A stretch of DNA of 64,000 nt from Microbacterium croceum (GTDB lineage Bacteria; Actinomycetota; Actinomycetes; Actinomycetales; Microbacteriaceae). The stretch is taken from NCBI RefSeq assembly GCF_023091245.1, contig NZ_JAHWXN010000001.1, forward strand, positions 372,001 through 436,000. Direction: 5' to 3'. The translations under genes and the position numbers were made by a program. The notes below the pieces were generated by a model. It ran no database searches and was not told the DNA's origin. It was given only the letters and a program-made list of their open reading frames with translations. Positions 16,212-25,680 of this stretch are shown piece after piece (the first letter of the stretch is position 1; each line of letters starts with the position of its first letter).

Positions 16212-17126
16212 ATGTTCGACAGTCCGCTCTCCGCCTCGGCGTACGAGATCCTCGGCGTGGAAGCCACGGTCGACGACGCCGAGCTGCGGCGTGCATATCG
16301 GCTCCGCCTCCGGCAGACGCACCCCGACACGGGTGGCGACGCCGCCGTGTTCATCCAGGTGCAGCGCGCCTGGGAGCTGGTCGGCACCCCCGACGACCGC
16401 GCCGCCTACGACCGGCGCACCGGTGTGGCCACCGACACCACGTGGAGCGGATGGCGTCCGCCCGCAGCCCGCGCCGACACCCGACCCCGCGCCCGCTCCT
16501 ACGGCCACCCCGGTGGCTGGCGGCGCGAGCGCTACCTCGTGCTCATCCGCGAGTGGGCCGGCCGTGGTGTCGAGGTCCCTGATCCGTACGACCCCGCGCT
16601 GGTGCGCTCGGCGCCGCGCGAACTGCGCCGCATGCTCGCGGATGCTCTGGCCGAGGAGTCCACCGCCCGCACGGTCTCGGACCTCGGCATGGGGTTCACG
16701 GTGTGGCACGACGTCGATGCGGGCAAGGACGCCGACGACAAGCTCGACCACGTGGTGCTGAGCCCTTCGGGCCTGTACGGCATCATGTCCGAGGACTTCG
16801 GCGGGGTCGTGGGCTTCCGCCGCGGCGAGATCACCGGACCGAGCCTCGGCACGCGCGCCCCGGTCACCGGCACGCTCTCGCGCATGCGCACCGTCGCTCG
16901 TGCCGCCCGCGTGCGCTTCGGCGGTGCGATCATCGTGCTCCCAGATGACGACCTGTCCCAGGCGGTCACCCCGCTCGGCACCAGCCGCGGCGTTCCCGTC
17001 GTCGTGGTGCGTCGCAGCGCGCTCGCGATGGTGCTGCGGCAGGGCGTTCCCGGCGCGCGGGCCATCGGCGGCAACGAGCTCTTCGATGTGCGCACCCGGC
17101 TGCAGCAGACCGTCCGCTTCGTCTGA
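16212..17126 (+). CDS. J-domain protein
   Basis: 304 aa. The first 70 residues form a DnaJ J-domain: AYEILGVEATVDDAELRRAYR, the HPD motif in TPDTGG context (RQTHPDTGGDA) and AWELVGTPDDRAAYD. The Gly/Phe and zinc-finger regions of a true DnaJ are absent. The C-terminal part (about 105-304) resembles the NERD-like/nuclease-related proteins seen in actinobacteria only loosely, so I leave it unassigned. It probably recruits DnaK to an unknown client. GGAAGGAG precedes the ATG. Not part of a chaperone operon. Confidence 0.8.
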   Translation: MFDSPLSASAYEILGVEATVDDAELRRAYRLRLRQTHPDTGGDAAVFIQVQRAWELVGTPDDRAAYDRRTGVATDTTWSGWRPPAARADTRPRARSYGHPGGWRRERYLVLIREWAGRGVEVPDPYDPALVRSAPRELRRMLADALAEESTARTVSDLGMGFTVWHDVDAGKDADDKLDHVVLSPSGLYGIMSEDFGGVVGFRRGEITGPSLGTRAPVTGTLSRMRTVARAARVRFGGAIIVLPDDDLSQAVTPLGTSRGVPVVVVRRSALAMVLRQGVPGARAIGGNELFDVRTRLQQTVRFV

Positions 17127-17182
17127 GGCGCTCTCACCTGAGGCCGTTCCGCCCGTCCCCCGCCAGGAGTAGCGTTCCGCGC

Positions 17183-18151
17183 ATGGCGATCTCCACCGAC
17201 GTGCGCGACTGGCTGCTCGACTCCGATCCGAGCCTGCGCTGGCAGGTCGAACGCGACCTGCTCGATGCCCCACCCGAGGTGTGGCAGGCGACGAGGGACC
17301 GCGTGGCGACCGAGGGGTTCGGCGCCGCGGTGCTCGCACATCAGGACCCCGACGGGCAGTGGGCGGGAGGAGCGTACTTCCCCGCCGGCTTCTTCGGCAG
17401 CGCCGAGGCGGATGCGCCCGGCCAGCCCTGGGTCGCCACGACCTGGGCGCTGAAGGACCTGCGTGACGCGGGGCTGGACGCACGCATCCTCGAGGGCACC
17501 GCCGAGAAGCTGGCCGTGAACAGCCGCTGGGAGTACGACGATCTTCCCTACTGGGGCGGCGAGGTCGACGTGTGCATCAACGCCTTCACCCTCGCCACCG
17601 GAGCCTGGCTCGGCGTGGAGATGAGCGCACTGGCCCGGTGGTTCGTGGAGCATCGACTCGCGGACGGCGGCTGGAACTGCGAAGCCGAGGAGGGGAGGTC
17701 GACCAGATCGTCGTTCCACTCCACCCTCAACGCGGTGCGCGAGCTCCTGTACTACGAACAGCTCACCGGCGATCACTCCGTTCGCGATGCTCGACACGGC
17801 GGCGAGGAGTACCTGTTGCGGCGCCGACTGCTCCACCGGCTGTCGACCGGCGAGCCGGTGGGCGACTTCGTGCACGAGTTCACCTATCCGCACCGGCACC
17901 GCTACAGCGCGATCACGGCACTCGACCATTTCCGTGCTGTCTCGCTGTATGAAGAAGTCCCTCCGGACCCCCGGCTCGACGACGCGGTGGCGCTGGCGCG
18001 GGCCGCGCGTCTCCCTGACGGGACCTGGCGCCAGGGAGCGCCGCTGCTCGGCCGCACCTGGGTCTCGGTCGATGTCCCCGAGGGCGCTCCTTCGCCGTGG
18101 CTGACGTTGTTCGGGACCCGCGTGCTCGACTGGTGGGACGCCGCGCGCTGA
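17183..18151 (+). CDS. Alpha/alpha-toroid protein (squalene-cyclase/prenyltransferase-like fold)
   Basis: 322 aa. Repeated helical pairs carry Gln-Trp/Gly-Trp type motifs (DPDGQWAGGAYF, LADGGWNCEAEE, DGTWRQGAPL) like squalene-hopene cyclases and prenyltransferase beta subunits, but it is half their size and has no DXDD catalytic motif or zinc ligands that I can see. Such short soluble toroids are annotated as squalene cyclase-like; a catalytic role is unproven. No signal peptide. TAGCGT (17170-17175) seven bases before ATG 17183 suggests leaderless expression. Confidence 0.75.
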   Translation: MAISTDVRDWLLDSDPSLRWQVERDLLDAPPEVWQATRDRVATEGFGAAVLAHQDPDGQWAGGAYFPAGFFGSAEADAPGQPWVATTWALKDLRDAGLDARILEGTAEKLAVNSRWEYDDLPYWGGEVDVCINAFTLATGAWLGVEMSALARWFVEHRLADGGWNCEAEEGRSTRSSFHSTLNAVRELLYYEQLTGDHSVRDARHGGEEYLLRRRLLHRLSTGEPVGDFVHEFTYPHRHRYSAITALDHFRAVSLYEEVPPDPRLDDAVALARAARLPDGTWRQGAPLLGRTWVSVDVPEGAPSPWLTLFGTRVLDWWDAAR

Positions 18152-18222
18152 GGGTTCCGCCCGCTCGTTCCGCATCCGCCCGGTGACCAATCCCCTGCAC
18201 CGGGGGAACCTCGGCAACCCCA

Positions 18223-18247
18223 TTGACTTCTGCTATCAAACCGGTTT
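18223..18247 (+). promoter_or_regulatory. LacI-type operator in the promoter of the sugar operon
   Basis: AAACCGGTTT at 18238-18247 is a perfect palindrome with the central CG typical of LacI-family operators. It starts 9 bp after a TTGACT (18223-18228) that could be a -35 box, so bound repressor would block RNA polymerase. It lies 55 bp before the LacI-type gene, which argues for autoregulation of the whole operon. Confidence 0.7.
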
Positions 18248-18301
18248 ACGCTCGCTGCCGTACCCACCTCGCTGCGTGGGTCATTCCCACGAGGAGGTGG
18301 C

Positions 18302-19333
18302 ATGAGCCGCACGACGATCGCCGACGTCGCCCGAGAGGCAGGCGTGACCAAGGCCACGGTCTCGCATGCCCTGAGCGGCAACCGCCCCATCTCGGAAGAG
18401 ACCAGGGCGAAGGTGCTCGCTGCGGCCGAGAAGCTGAACTGGGTGCCGAGCCAGAGCGCCAGAGCCCTCGCCACCCGCCGCGCCAACGCCGTCGCCGTCG
18501 TGCTCGCCCGAGACCCCGAGGTCATCGCAAACGACTCGTTCTTCCCCGCCTTCATCGCCGGAGTCGAGTCGGTGCTGACCGAGACCGAGACCGCGCTGAT
18601 CCTGCAGGTCGTGCCCGACCGCGAGGCCGAGGAGCGGGCCTACCGTGCCCTCACCCACGGCCGCGCCGATGGCGCCCTGCTGCTCGACCTGCGCGACGAC
18701 GACTGGCGCGTGCCGTTCCTCGACGACCTCGGTCTTCCGACGGTGCTGGTCGGCGCGTACGAACAGCCCTCCGCGTTCTCCTGCGTCCGCACCGACGACG
18801 CCGCGCCGGTCCGCGAGATCATCACCCACCTGCGTGACGCGGGGCACGAACGCATCGCGCACGTCTCCGGCCCGCTCGACTACGTGCACTCCCGTGCCCG
18901 CGCCGACGCCTACATCGACACGATGGGCGACGACACCCTGCTGCGCGAGGGCGACTTCACGGCTGCCAGCGGTCGCGCCCTCACCGAGGAGCTGCTCGCC
19001 CTCCCCCAGCGTCCGACCGCCATCGTGTACTCGAACGACACCATGGCGATCGCCGGCCTCTCGTTCGCCCGTTCGCAGGGTCTCGTCATCCCCGACGACC
19101 TCGCGATCTCCGGATTCGACGACGATCACCTGTCGGCGCATCTGTCCCCGGCGCTCACCAGCGTCTCATCCGACCCCGCGGCCCGAGGCCGCGCTGCCGC
19201 CCGCCTGCTGCGGGCAGACATCCTCGGAGCGCACCCGCGCACCGAGATCGTCGACTGCAACGTCGTGCACTTCCGCGAGAGCACGGCTGCATCGTCGGCC
19301 GCTCCACCCACTGTGTCGAGGAGGACACCATGA
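18302..19333 (+). CDS. LacI-family transcriptional regulator
   Basis: 343 aa. N-terminal HTH TTIADVAREAGVTKATVSHALSG with hinge helix NWVPSQSARALAT, then a periplasmic-binding-protein-like sugar domain (about 60-330) with the family-typical GHERIAHVSGP and AISGFDDDHLS. It is the first gene of a carbohydrate uptake operon and overlaps the binding-protein gene by ATGA. It probably represses the operon until an incoming sugar, likely a mannoside given the GH130 gene, releases it. ATG 18302 follows GAGGAGG. Confidence 0.93.
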   Translation: MSRTTIADVAREAGVTKATVSHALSGNRPISEETRAKVLAAAEKLNWVPSQSARALATRRANAVAVVLARDPEVIANDSFFPAFIAGVESVLTETETALILQVVPDREAEERAYRALTHGRADGALLLDLRDDDWRVPFLDDLGLPTVLVGAYEQPSAFSCVRTDDAAPVREIITHLRDAGHERIAHVSGPLDYVHSRARADAYIDTMGDDTLLREGDFTAASGRALTEELLALPQRPTAIVYSNDTMAIAGLSFARSQGLVIPDDLAISGFDDDHLSAHLSPALTSVSSDPAARGRAAARLLRADILGAHPRTEIVDCNVVHFRESTAASSAAPPTVSRRTP

Positions 19334-20601
19334 AGAAGATCCGCGCAGTCGCGCTCATCGGCGCCGTCGCACTCGTCGCCACCGGATGCTCCGCCGGAGG
19401 AGGAGGAGGAGACGACTCGGGCTCCGCCGAAGGCACCGGACCCATCAACGTCTGGCTCTCGAACAACGAGCAGGAGGTCGCCTGGGGCACCGCCGTCGTC
19501 GAGGCCTGGAACGCCGACCACCCCGACGAGAAGGTCACCGCGCAGGAGATCCCGGCCGGCTCCTCGTCCGAGGAGGCCATCACCGCGGCCATCACCGCCG
19601 GCACCGCTCCCTGCCTGGTCTACAACGTCGCCCCCGCAGCCGTCTCCGGCTGGGTCAAGCAGGGCGGGCTCGTCGACCTGAGCAAGATCGACGGCGGCAG
19701 CGACTACATCACCGCCCGCAGCGGCGACGTCGAGAGCTACTCGACCGACGGCAGCTTCTACCAGCTTCCGTGGAAGTCGAACCCCGTCATGGTCATGTAC
19801 AACAAGGCGCTGTTCGAGGCGGCGGGCATCGACCCCGAAGACCCGCAGATGAACACCTACGACGCCTTCCTCGAGGGTTCCCGCGCGATCGTCGACTCCG
19901 GCGTGCAGAGCGCCATCTGGCCGGCTCCCACCAGCGAGTTCTACCAGCCGTGGTTCGACTTCTACCCGCTCTACCTCGCCGAGACCGACGGCACGATGCT
20001 CGTCGAGGACGGCAAGTCCACGTTCGACTCGGATGCCGGCCGCGAGGTCGCCGAGTTCTGGAAGACCTTCTACGACGAGAAGCTCGCGCCGAACGAAGCC
20101 TCGACCGACGACGCGATGTCGGCCGGGACCACCGCGATGCAGCTCGCCGGCCCCTGGGCGATCCCGTCGTACGCCGACACCGTCGACGTCGGCTTCATGC
20201 CGGTGCCCACGAGCGACGGCCGCGAGAACCCGATCACCTTCGCGGACTCCAAGAGCGTCTCGATGTTCACGTCGTGCAAGAACCAGGCAACGGCATGGGA
20301 GTTCCTGCAGTTCTCGACCAGCGTCGAGAGCGACGGCGAACTGCTCGAGCAGACCGGACAGATGCCGATGCGCACCGACCTGACCGAGACCTACGGGGAC
20401 TACTTCGACGCGAACCCGGACTACGTGGCGTTCGCCAAGCAGGCCGAGGCGACCGCCGATGTGCCCAGCATCCCGAACTCCGTCGAGGCCTGGCAGGCCT
20501 TCCGCGACGAGTACTCCGCCGCGGTGATCTTCGGCAAGAACTCGATCGACGACTTCCTCGCGAACGCGGCGGAGAAGATCGACAAGCTCGTCGCCGAGTG
20601 A
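19330..20601 (+). CDS. Sugar ABC transporter substrate-binding lipoprotein
   Basis: 423 aa, family-1 solute-binding protein. The signal peptide ends in the lipobox LVATGC, with Cys20 to be lipid-anchored; a Gly/Asp/Ser-rich linker follows, then the two-lobed binding fold (INVWLSNNEQEV near the N-terminus, AMQLAGPWAI in the middle, as in maltose-type proteins). It catches an oligosaccharide outside the membrane and hands it to the permeases encoded next. Overlaps the LacI gene by 4 bp; 4 bp separate it from the first permease. Confidence 0.93.
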   Translation: MKKIRAVALIGAVALVATGCSAGGGGGDDSGSAEGTGPINVWLSNNEQEVAWGTAVVEAWNADHPDEKVTAQEIPAGSSSEEAITAAITAGTAPCLVYNVAPAAVSGWVKQGGLVDLSKIDGGSDYITARSGDVESYSTDGSFYQLPWKSNPVMVMYNKALFEAAGIDPEDPQMNTYDAFLEGSRAIVDSGVQSAIWPAPTSEFYQPWFDFYPLYLAETDGTMLVEDGKSTFDSDAGREVAEFWKTFYDEKLAPNEASTDDAMSAGTTAMQLAGPWAIPSYADTVDVGFMPVPTSDGRENPITFADSKSVSMFTSCKNQATAWEFLQFSTSVESDGELLEQTGQMPMRTDLTETYGDYFDANPDYVAFAKQAEATADVPSIPNSVEAWQAFRDEYSAAVIFGKNSIDDFLANAAEKIDKLVAE

Positions 20602-20605
20602 CATC

Positions 20606-21502
20606 GTGACCGACAACCGACGGTTGCGTACCCGATGGCTGGGTGCGCAACCGATCGGCGGCCTCTTCACGCTGCCGTACTTCGTCTTCGTGATCGCAAT
20701 CTTCGCCTACCCGCTCGGGTTCGCGGTCTACATCGCCTTCCACGACTACTTCTTCACAGCGCCGGGCGTCGAGGTCGACCGCCCGTTCGTGGGCTTCGAC
20801 AACTTCGTGACGGTGCTCACGGATCCGCGGGTGCTGGACGCGTTCCGCAACACCCTCGTGTTCCTCGTGATCAACGTGCCGCTCACCGCAGTGCTGGCGC
20901 TGGTGCTGGCAGCTGCGCTGAACACGGGCATCCGCTGGGTCGCCGCGTATCGCGTGGCGTTCTACGTGCCGTACCTGACTGCGAGTGTCTCGCTGGTGGG
21001 CGTGTGGATGCTGTTGTTCTCGGGGAACGGCCTGATCAACACCGTGCTCGGTCCGCTCGCGCCCGACCCCTCGTGGCTCGTGAACAGCGGACTGGCGATG
21101 CCGATGATCGCGCTCTACGTGACCTGGAAACAGCTGGGCTTCTACATCCTGCTGTACCTGGCCGCGCTGCAGAACGTGCCCAAGGAGCTCTACGAATCGG
21201 CCGAGACCGATGGTGCGGGCCCGTTCACGCGCTTCCTGCACGTGACCATTCCCGGGGTGCGCAGCGCGACCACGCTCGTGCTGATCCTCTCGATCATCAC
21301 CGGCGCCAACCTCTTCACCGAGCCGTACCTGCTCACCAACGGCGGAGGCCCGGACGGCGCCTCCTCCACCCCGGTGCTGCTCATCTACCAGCTGGGCATC
21401 CAGCAGCAGAACCCCGACACGGCGGCGGCGATCGGCATGATCCTCGTGATCCTGGTCGGGATGCTGTCGCTGGCCGCCAACCGCGCAACCAGGGAGCGAT
21501 GA
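20606..21502 (+). CDS. Sugar ABC transporter permease (MalF type)
   Basis: 298 aa, six membrane helices, with the EAA loop region ELYESAETDGAGPFTRFLHVTIP that docks the ATPase. GTG start at 20606. It pairs with the following permease (ATGA overlap) to form the channel. No ATPase gene is in this operon, so a shared MsmK/UgpC-type ATPase encoded elsewhere is presumably used, as is common for carbohydrate importers of actinobacteria. Confidence 0.93.
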   Translation: MTDNRRLRTRWLGAQPIGGLFTLPYFVFVIAIFAYPLGFAVYIAFHDYFFTAPGVEVDRPFVGFDNFVTVLTDPRVLDAFRNTLVFLVINVPLTAVLALVLAAALNTGIRWVAAYRVAFYVPYLTASVSLVGVWMLLFSGNGLINTVLGPLAPDPSWLVNSGLAMPMIALYVTWKQLGFYILLYLAALQNVPKELYESAETDGAGPFTRFLHVTIPGVRSATTLVLILSIITGANLFTEPYLLTNGGGPDGASSTPVLLIYQLGIQQQNPDTAAAIGMILVILVGMLSLAANRATRER

Positions 21503-22341
21503 TGAGACGCCGACGTTCACTGCCCCGCATCCTGAGCATCATCCTGCTCACGGTCGCGGCGATCGGGTTCGCCTTCCCGTTCTACTTCATGCTGGTCGGA
21601 GCGTTCCAGGAGAACCCGACGAACTCGCCGAGCGAACTGCTGCCCACCGGCGGCTGGACGGTCGACAACTTCATCGCGATCGACTCGCGCATCGACCTGA
21701 TGGGCTCGCTGCTCAACTCGCTGATCTTCACCGCAGGCGTGCTGCTGGGAACCGTCGTGTTCGGGCTGCTGGCCGGCTATGCGATCGCCCGCCTCGACTT
21801 CCGCGGACGCGGAGTGGTGTGGGTGCTGATGCTGCTCGTGCAGATGGTGCCGTTCCAGCTGCTGATGATCCCGCTGTATGTGCAGATCACCCGCAACTAC
21901 GGCCTGGGCGACTCGTACCTGGGCATGATCCTGCCGTTCCTGATCAACACGACGGCGGTGTTCATCTTCGTGCAGTTCTTCAAAGCTCTCCCCGTGGAGA
22001 TCTTCGAGGCCGCCCGCATCGACGGCGCGGGCGAGATCCGCCTGCTCACCTCGGTGGCGATCCCGCTCATCAAGCCGGTGCTCGTCACCGTCGTGCTGGT
22101 CACGTTCATCGGCCCCTGGAACGAATTCCTGTGGCCGTTCCTCATCACGAAGGATGCGACGCTGCAGCCGCTCGCCGTCTCCCTCGCGAACTACATCTCC
22201 AACGTCGCGCAGTCCACCGCGAACCCCAACGGGGCGATCCTCGCCGGCGCCACCGCGCTCGCGTTCCCGGTCGTCATCCTGTTCGTCGTCTTCCAGCGCT
22301 TCTTCACCGCCACCGACCTTGGCGCAGCCGTCAAAGGCTGA
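21499..22341 (+). CDS. Sugar ABC transporter permease (MalG type)
   Basis: 280 aa, six helices; the EAA motif is EIFEAARIDGAGEIRLLTSVAIP, and the N-terminal GAFQENP segment is typical of MalG-like permeases. ATG 21499 overlaps the stop of the preceding permease, and a second ATG follows at 21502. It forms the heterodimeric channel with the preceding protein. A GH130 gene follows after 30 bp. Confidence 0.93.
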   Translation: MMRRRRSLPRILSIILLTVAAIGFAFPFYFMLVGAFQENPTNSPSELLPTGGWTVDNFIAIDSRIDLMGSLLNSLIFTAGVLLGTVVFGLLAGYAIARLDFRGRGVVWVLMLLVQMVPFQLLMIPLYVQITRNYGLGDSYLGMILPFLINTTAVFIFVQFFKALPVEIFEAARIDGAGEIRLLTSVAIPLIKPVLVTVVLVTFIGPWNEFLWPFLITKDATLQPLAVSLANYISNVAQSTANPNGAILAGATALAFPVVILFVVFQRFFTATDLGAAVKG

Positions 22342-22371
22342 TCCCCCGCTGTCTAGCCAGAAAGGGCATCC

Positions 22372-23361
22372 ATGTTCACCGGAGCCTCCTTCCCCCTCGG
22401 ACCGTTCACGCCCCACGAGGGCAACCCGATCCTGCGTCCCCGCGGCGCGAGCTGGGAGTCCGCGAACCTCTACAACCCCGCCGCGATCGTCGACGGCGAC
22501 GAGGTCGTGCTCCTCTACCGGGCCCATGCGGACGACATCGTCTCGCACATCGGCATCGCCCGGTCGCGCGACGGCGTCACCTTCACCCGCGAGGATGCAC
22601 CGATCCTCTCGCCCTCGGAGGACTACGAGCGGTTCGGCTGCGAGGACCCCCGCATCGCGCTGATCGAGGGCACCTACTACCTCACCTACACCGGGTGGGA
22701 CCGCCGCAGCGCCCAGCTGTGCCTGGCCACCTCGACCGACCTGCGCACCTGGACCAAGCACGGCCCGCTGTTCGACGACTTCGACACGTTCAAGACCATG
22801 GACCCGCGCGGGTTCAACTGGTCGAAGGCCGGGGTCATCGTGCCGCAGCGGATGCACGGCACGTGGTGGATGTACTTCGGCGAAGGCGCGATCTACTGGG
22901 CCACCAGCGACGACCTCATCCACTGGACGCCGGGCACCCCCGACACCGAGCCGATGTACTCGCCGACGCCGGGCACCTGGGACGAGGCCCTGGTCGAGAT
23001 CGGCACCTCCCCCGTGGTGACCGACAACGGACTGCTGCTGTTCCTCACCAACGGCGCCACCCGCACGGTGCATGACGACGGCACGGTCGACGTGGACTAC
23101 CGCTGCGGCCAGATCGCGATCGATCCGGATGACCCCACCCGGGTGATCGCGCGGATGCAGGAGCCGTGGCTGCGTCCGCAGACCTTCGAGGACACGCACG
23201 GCCTGGTCTCCAACGTGACCTTCGTGGAGGGTCTGGTGAAGTTCCAGGACAAGTGGTTCGCGTACTACGGGCAGTCCGACACGACCCTCGCGGTCGCCAT
23301 CCACGATCCGGCCGAGTCCTGGGGTCGTGCGCTGCGCGAGCCCGGTTCCGACACCCCCTGA
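22372..23361 (+). CDS. GH130-family glycosidase/phosphorylase
   Basis: 329 aa, five-bladed beta-propeller of GH130. The N-terminal NPILRP motif, YNPAAIVDGDEVVLLYRA, and FGCEDPRI with the conserved acid are all present. The family phosphorolyses or hydrolyses beta-mannosides (beta-1,4-mannosyl-glucose, mannooligosaccharides, mannosyl-GlcNAc); no signal peptide is seen, so it acts in the cytosol on the imported sugar. The exact subfamily and whether it is a phosphorylase cannot be decided by eye. Its place after the transporter strongly suggests that the operon is for mannosides. Confidence 0.88.
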   Translation: MFTGASFPLGPFTPHEGNPILRPRGASWESANLYNPAAIVDGDEVVLLYRAHADDIVSHIGIARSRDGVTFTREDAPILSPSEDYERFGCEDPRIALIEGTYYLTYTGWDRRSAQLCLATSTDLRTWTKHGPLFDDFDTFKTMDPRGFNWSKAGVIVPQRMHGTWWMYFGEGAIYWATSDDLIHWTPGTPDTEPMYSPTPGTWDEALVEIGTSPVVTDNGLLLFLTNGATRTVHDDGTVDVDYRCGQIAIDPDDPTRVIARMQEPWLRPQTFEDTHGLVSNVTFVEGLVKFQDKWFAYYGQSDTTLAVAIHDPAESWGRALREPGSDTP

Positions 23362-23406
23362 ATCCGGCCCGTACGGCCCGGGGTCCTGCCCGCCACGGCC
23401 TCGGTT

Positions 23407-23446
23407 CCGGCCCCGGTTCGACCCCGGTCCGGCCCCGGTTCGACCC
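23407..23446 (+). repeat. 22-bp period tandem repeat
   Basis: CCGGCCCCGGTTCGACCC is found at 23407-23424 and again at 23429-23446, separated by 4 bp. It directly abuts the nested palindrome that starts at 23446. Confidence 0.75.
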
Positions 23447-23529
23447 GACGGATCGCGGAGGTTCGGACGGATCACGGAGGAATCTCCGCACTTTCCTCCG
23501 TGATCCGTCATCCGCTCCGCGATCTGTCG
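23446..23529. repeat. Family-1 nested inverted repeat, copy 1
   Basis: Inner arms GACGGATCACGGAGGAA (23466-23482) and TTCCTCCGTGATCCGTC (23493-23509) form a 17-bp perfect stem with a 10-base loop. Outer arms CGACGGATCGCGGAG (23446-23460) and CTCCGCGATCTGTCG (23515-23529) pair at 14 of 15. The outer arm is a variant of the inner one, so four related copies alternate in orientation. Related elements are at 25681 and 40531. Confidence 0.88.
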
Positions 23530-23569
<40 letters not shown>

Positions 23570-23620
23570 ACCCCACCCCACCCCACCGAACATCCACCGA
23601 CCGCACGAAGAAGTGACGAC

Positions 23621-25651
23621 ATGGACACCTCACGACGCTCATTCCTGACCATCGCGGCGACGGCATCCGCCCTTGCCCTCCTCCCCGTCGACACCGCCGT
23701 CGGCGCGACGACCACCACCGCAGGCGCGGCCGGTGCACTGCCCCTCGAGGCAGCCCGGCGCCCTCGCCTGACGAACCTCGCGCACCTGCGCTTCCTGTTG
23801 GCTGAGGTTCCTGTCGCGCCGAGCGACACGCACACGACGTTCGGGATCGACACCCGGCCGATCGTGCGCGCCCCCTGGACCTACGCCGACACCGACGGGG
23901 CCGGCGGCTTCCGCCCGGTCGGCGGCGGCACGCGCGATGCGGTGACCGGGTATTGGACGCAGGGCGCCTACAACGCGGACGACATCGCCCGTGCGGCCAT
24001 CGTGTTCCTGCGCGACTGGAAGGCCACCGGCGAGGCGCAGAGCCGCGACGAGGCACGCGACCTGCTGCGTTCGCTCGCGTTCCTGCAGACCACGACGGGT
24101 CCGAACGCCGGACGCGTGGTGCTGTGGCAGCAGGAGGACGGCACGCTCAATCCGAGCGCGATCCCCGTCGAGCTCCCCGATCCGTCCGACTCCGCCGAGT
24201 CCTACTGGCTCGCCCGCAGCGTGTGGGCGTTCGGCGAGGGCTATGCCGCGTTCCGGCGCGAGGATGCCGAGTTCGCGAAGTTCCTGCGCGCCCGCCTGCA
24301 CCTGTGCCTCGATGCCCTCGGCAAGGAATCGCTGTCCCGCGCGGGGCAGTGGGTGCGCAGCGACGGCCGCAAGCTCCCCGCCTGGCTGATCGCCGGAGGA
24401 GCGGATGCCACGGCCGAAGCGATGCTCGGCCTGGCCGCCGCGGCCGAAGCCGGCGACTCCCGCAGCCGCGGTGCACTGCAGACCTACGGCGAAGGCGTGG
24501 CCGCGATGTCCACCGACCCCTCGAAGGGCTGGCCGTTCGGCGCCGTGCTGCCGTGGACCGGTTCACTGGGCTTCTGGCACGCCTGGGGCGCGGCCGCACC
24601 CGAGGCGCTCGCCCGCGCGGGATCGCTGCTGCGTCGCCGCGACTGGACCGCCGCCGCGGTCGCCGATGCCGGACGCTTCACGCCCCAGGTGCTCGCCTCG
24701 GGCGGTCCGCACAACGCGTGGGCGCCGCTGCCCGCCGAGGCGCAGATCGCCTACGGGGCGCACGGCCGGGTGGCCGGCGCGGTCGCCGCGGGCGGAGAGG
24801 GCCATCGCGCTCTCGCCGGTCTCGCCGCCGGCTGGTTCTTCGGCGCGAACACCGCGGGCGTGCCCGTGTACGACCCCGCCACCGGCGTCACCTTCGACGG
24901 CGTGGAGACCGACGGACGCGTGAACCGGAACTCCGGCGCGGAGTCCACGATCCACGGGCTGCTCACGATGCTGCTGCTCGACGCCCACCGCGACGTCGCC
25001 GACATCGCGACCTCGATCACCGGCCTGCGCTCGTTCTCAGGGCTGCGCGTGATCGACGCCGAGACCGCGCGCCGGTCGGCCGGCGCCGTGGTCGAGACCC
25101 CGGCGGGTGGCGCGTGGACCGGCGAGGGGAACCTCTCCGGCGGCGCGTTCGTGCGGCTGCCGAAGGGCGAGTGGGTCGAGTTCGACGTCACCGAAGCGGG
25201 CGGCACCCTGCACGGACTCGTCTGGCGTCAGGCCGCGGCCGCGGGCGACGCCGTGTGGGAGGTGTTCCGCGGCCGTCGTCGCCTGTGGACGACCAAGACC
25301 CCGGCCGGCGGCACGGGCGATCGCGGACTGACCGAGGCGGACGGGATGCTGGTGCCCGAGCTGCTCGGCGGCGACCTGCCGGATGCCGCCGTGACCGTGC
25401 GGTGCACGAGCCGGGGCGACGTGCGACTCGACGCACTCGTCATCCAGCCCCGCATCGTGAACGCGGTGTACACGACCACGGCGGGAACCGCGGTGCTCTA
25501 CGCCAACGGCACGCGCGCGGAACAGCGGGTGCCGGCGCTCGGGCGCGGGAACGGGCGGGCCTACGACGCCGACGGCTCCTCGCGTGGCCAGGCCGTGCAG
25601 GGCGCGAAGGTGCGGGTGCGGGGCGCGGGCTTCACGATCACCCGTGGCTGA
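23621..25651 (+). CDS. Tat-exported protein of unknown function, probable glycan-active helical-barrel protein
   Basis: 676 aa. It starts with a twin-arginine signal (RRSFL at 5-9, hydrophobic stretch to about 30, Ala-rich cleavage region). Residues about 40-480 are rich in amphipathic helices with aromatic and acidic turns (SAESYWLARSVWAFGEGYAAF, GYWTQGAYNADD), resembling a six-hairpin/(alpha/alpha)6 glycosidase. The last 190 residues look like beta-sandwich. I cannot assign a GH family. Position behind the mannoside transporter and GH130 gene suggests it liberates the imported oligosaccharide outside the cell. Separated from GH130 by 259 bp of repeats, so it may have its own promoter. Confidence 0.75.
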   Translation: MDTSRRSFLTIAATASALALLPVDTAVGATTTTAGAAGALPLEAARRPRLTNLAHLRFLLAEVPVAPSDTHTTFGIDTRPIVRAPWTYADTDGAGGFRPVGGGTRDAVTGYWTQGAYNADDIARAAIVFLRDWKATGEAQSRDEARDLLRSLAFLQTTTGPNAGRVVLWQQEDGTLNPSAIPVELPDPSDSAESYWLARSVWAFGEGYAAFRREDAEFAKFLRARLHLCLDALGKESLSRAGQWVRSDGRKLPAWLIAGGADATAEAMLGLAAAAEAGDSRSRGALQTYGEGVAAMSTDPSKGWPFGAVLPWTGSLGFWHAWGAAAPEALARAGSLLRRRDWTAAAVADAGRFTPQVLASGGPHNAWAPLPAEAQIAYGAHGRVAGAVAAGGEGHRALAGLAAGWFFGANTAGVPVYDPATGVTFDGVETDGRVNRNSGAESTIHGLLTMLLLDAHRDVADIATSITGLRSFSGLRVIDAETARRSAGAVVETPAGGAWTGEGNLSGGAFVRLPKGEWVEFDVTEAGGTLHGLVWRQAAAAGDAVWEVFRGRRRLWTTKTPAGGTGDRGLTEADGMLVPELLGGDLPDAAVTVRCTSRGDVRLDALVIQPRIVNAVYTTTAGTAVLYANGTRAEQRVPALGRGNGRAYDADGSSRGQAVQGAKVRVRGAGFTITRG

Positions 25652-25680
25652 CGCCGGAGCTGAAGTCCCCGGTTCGGCGG

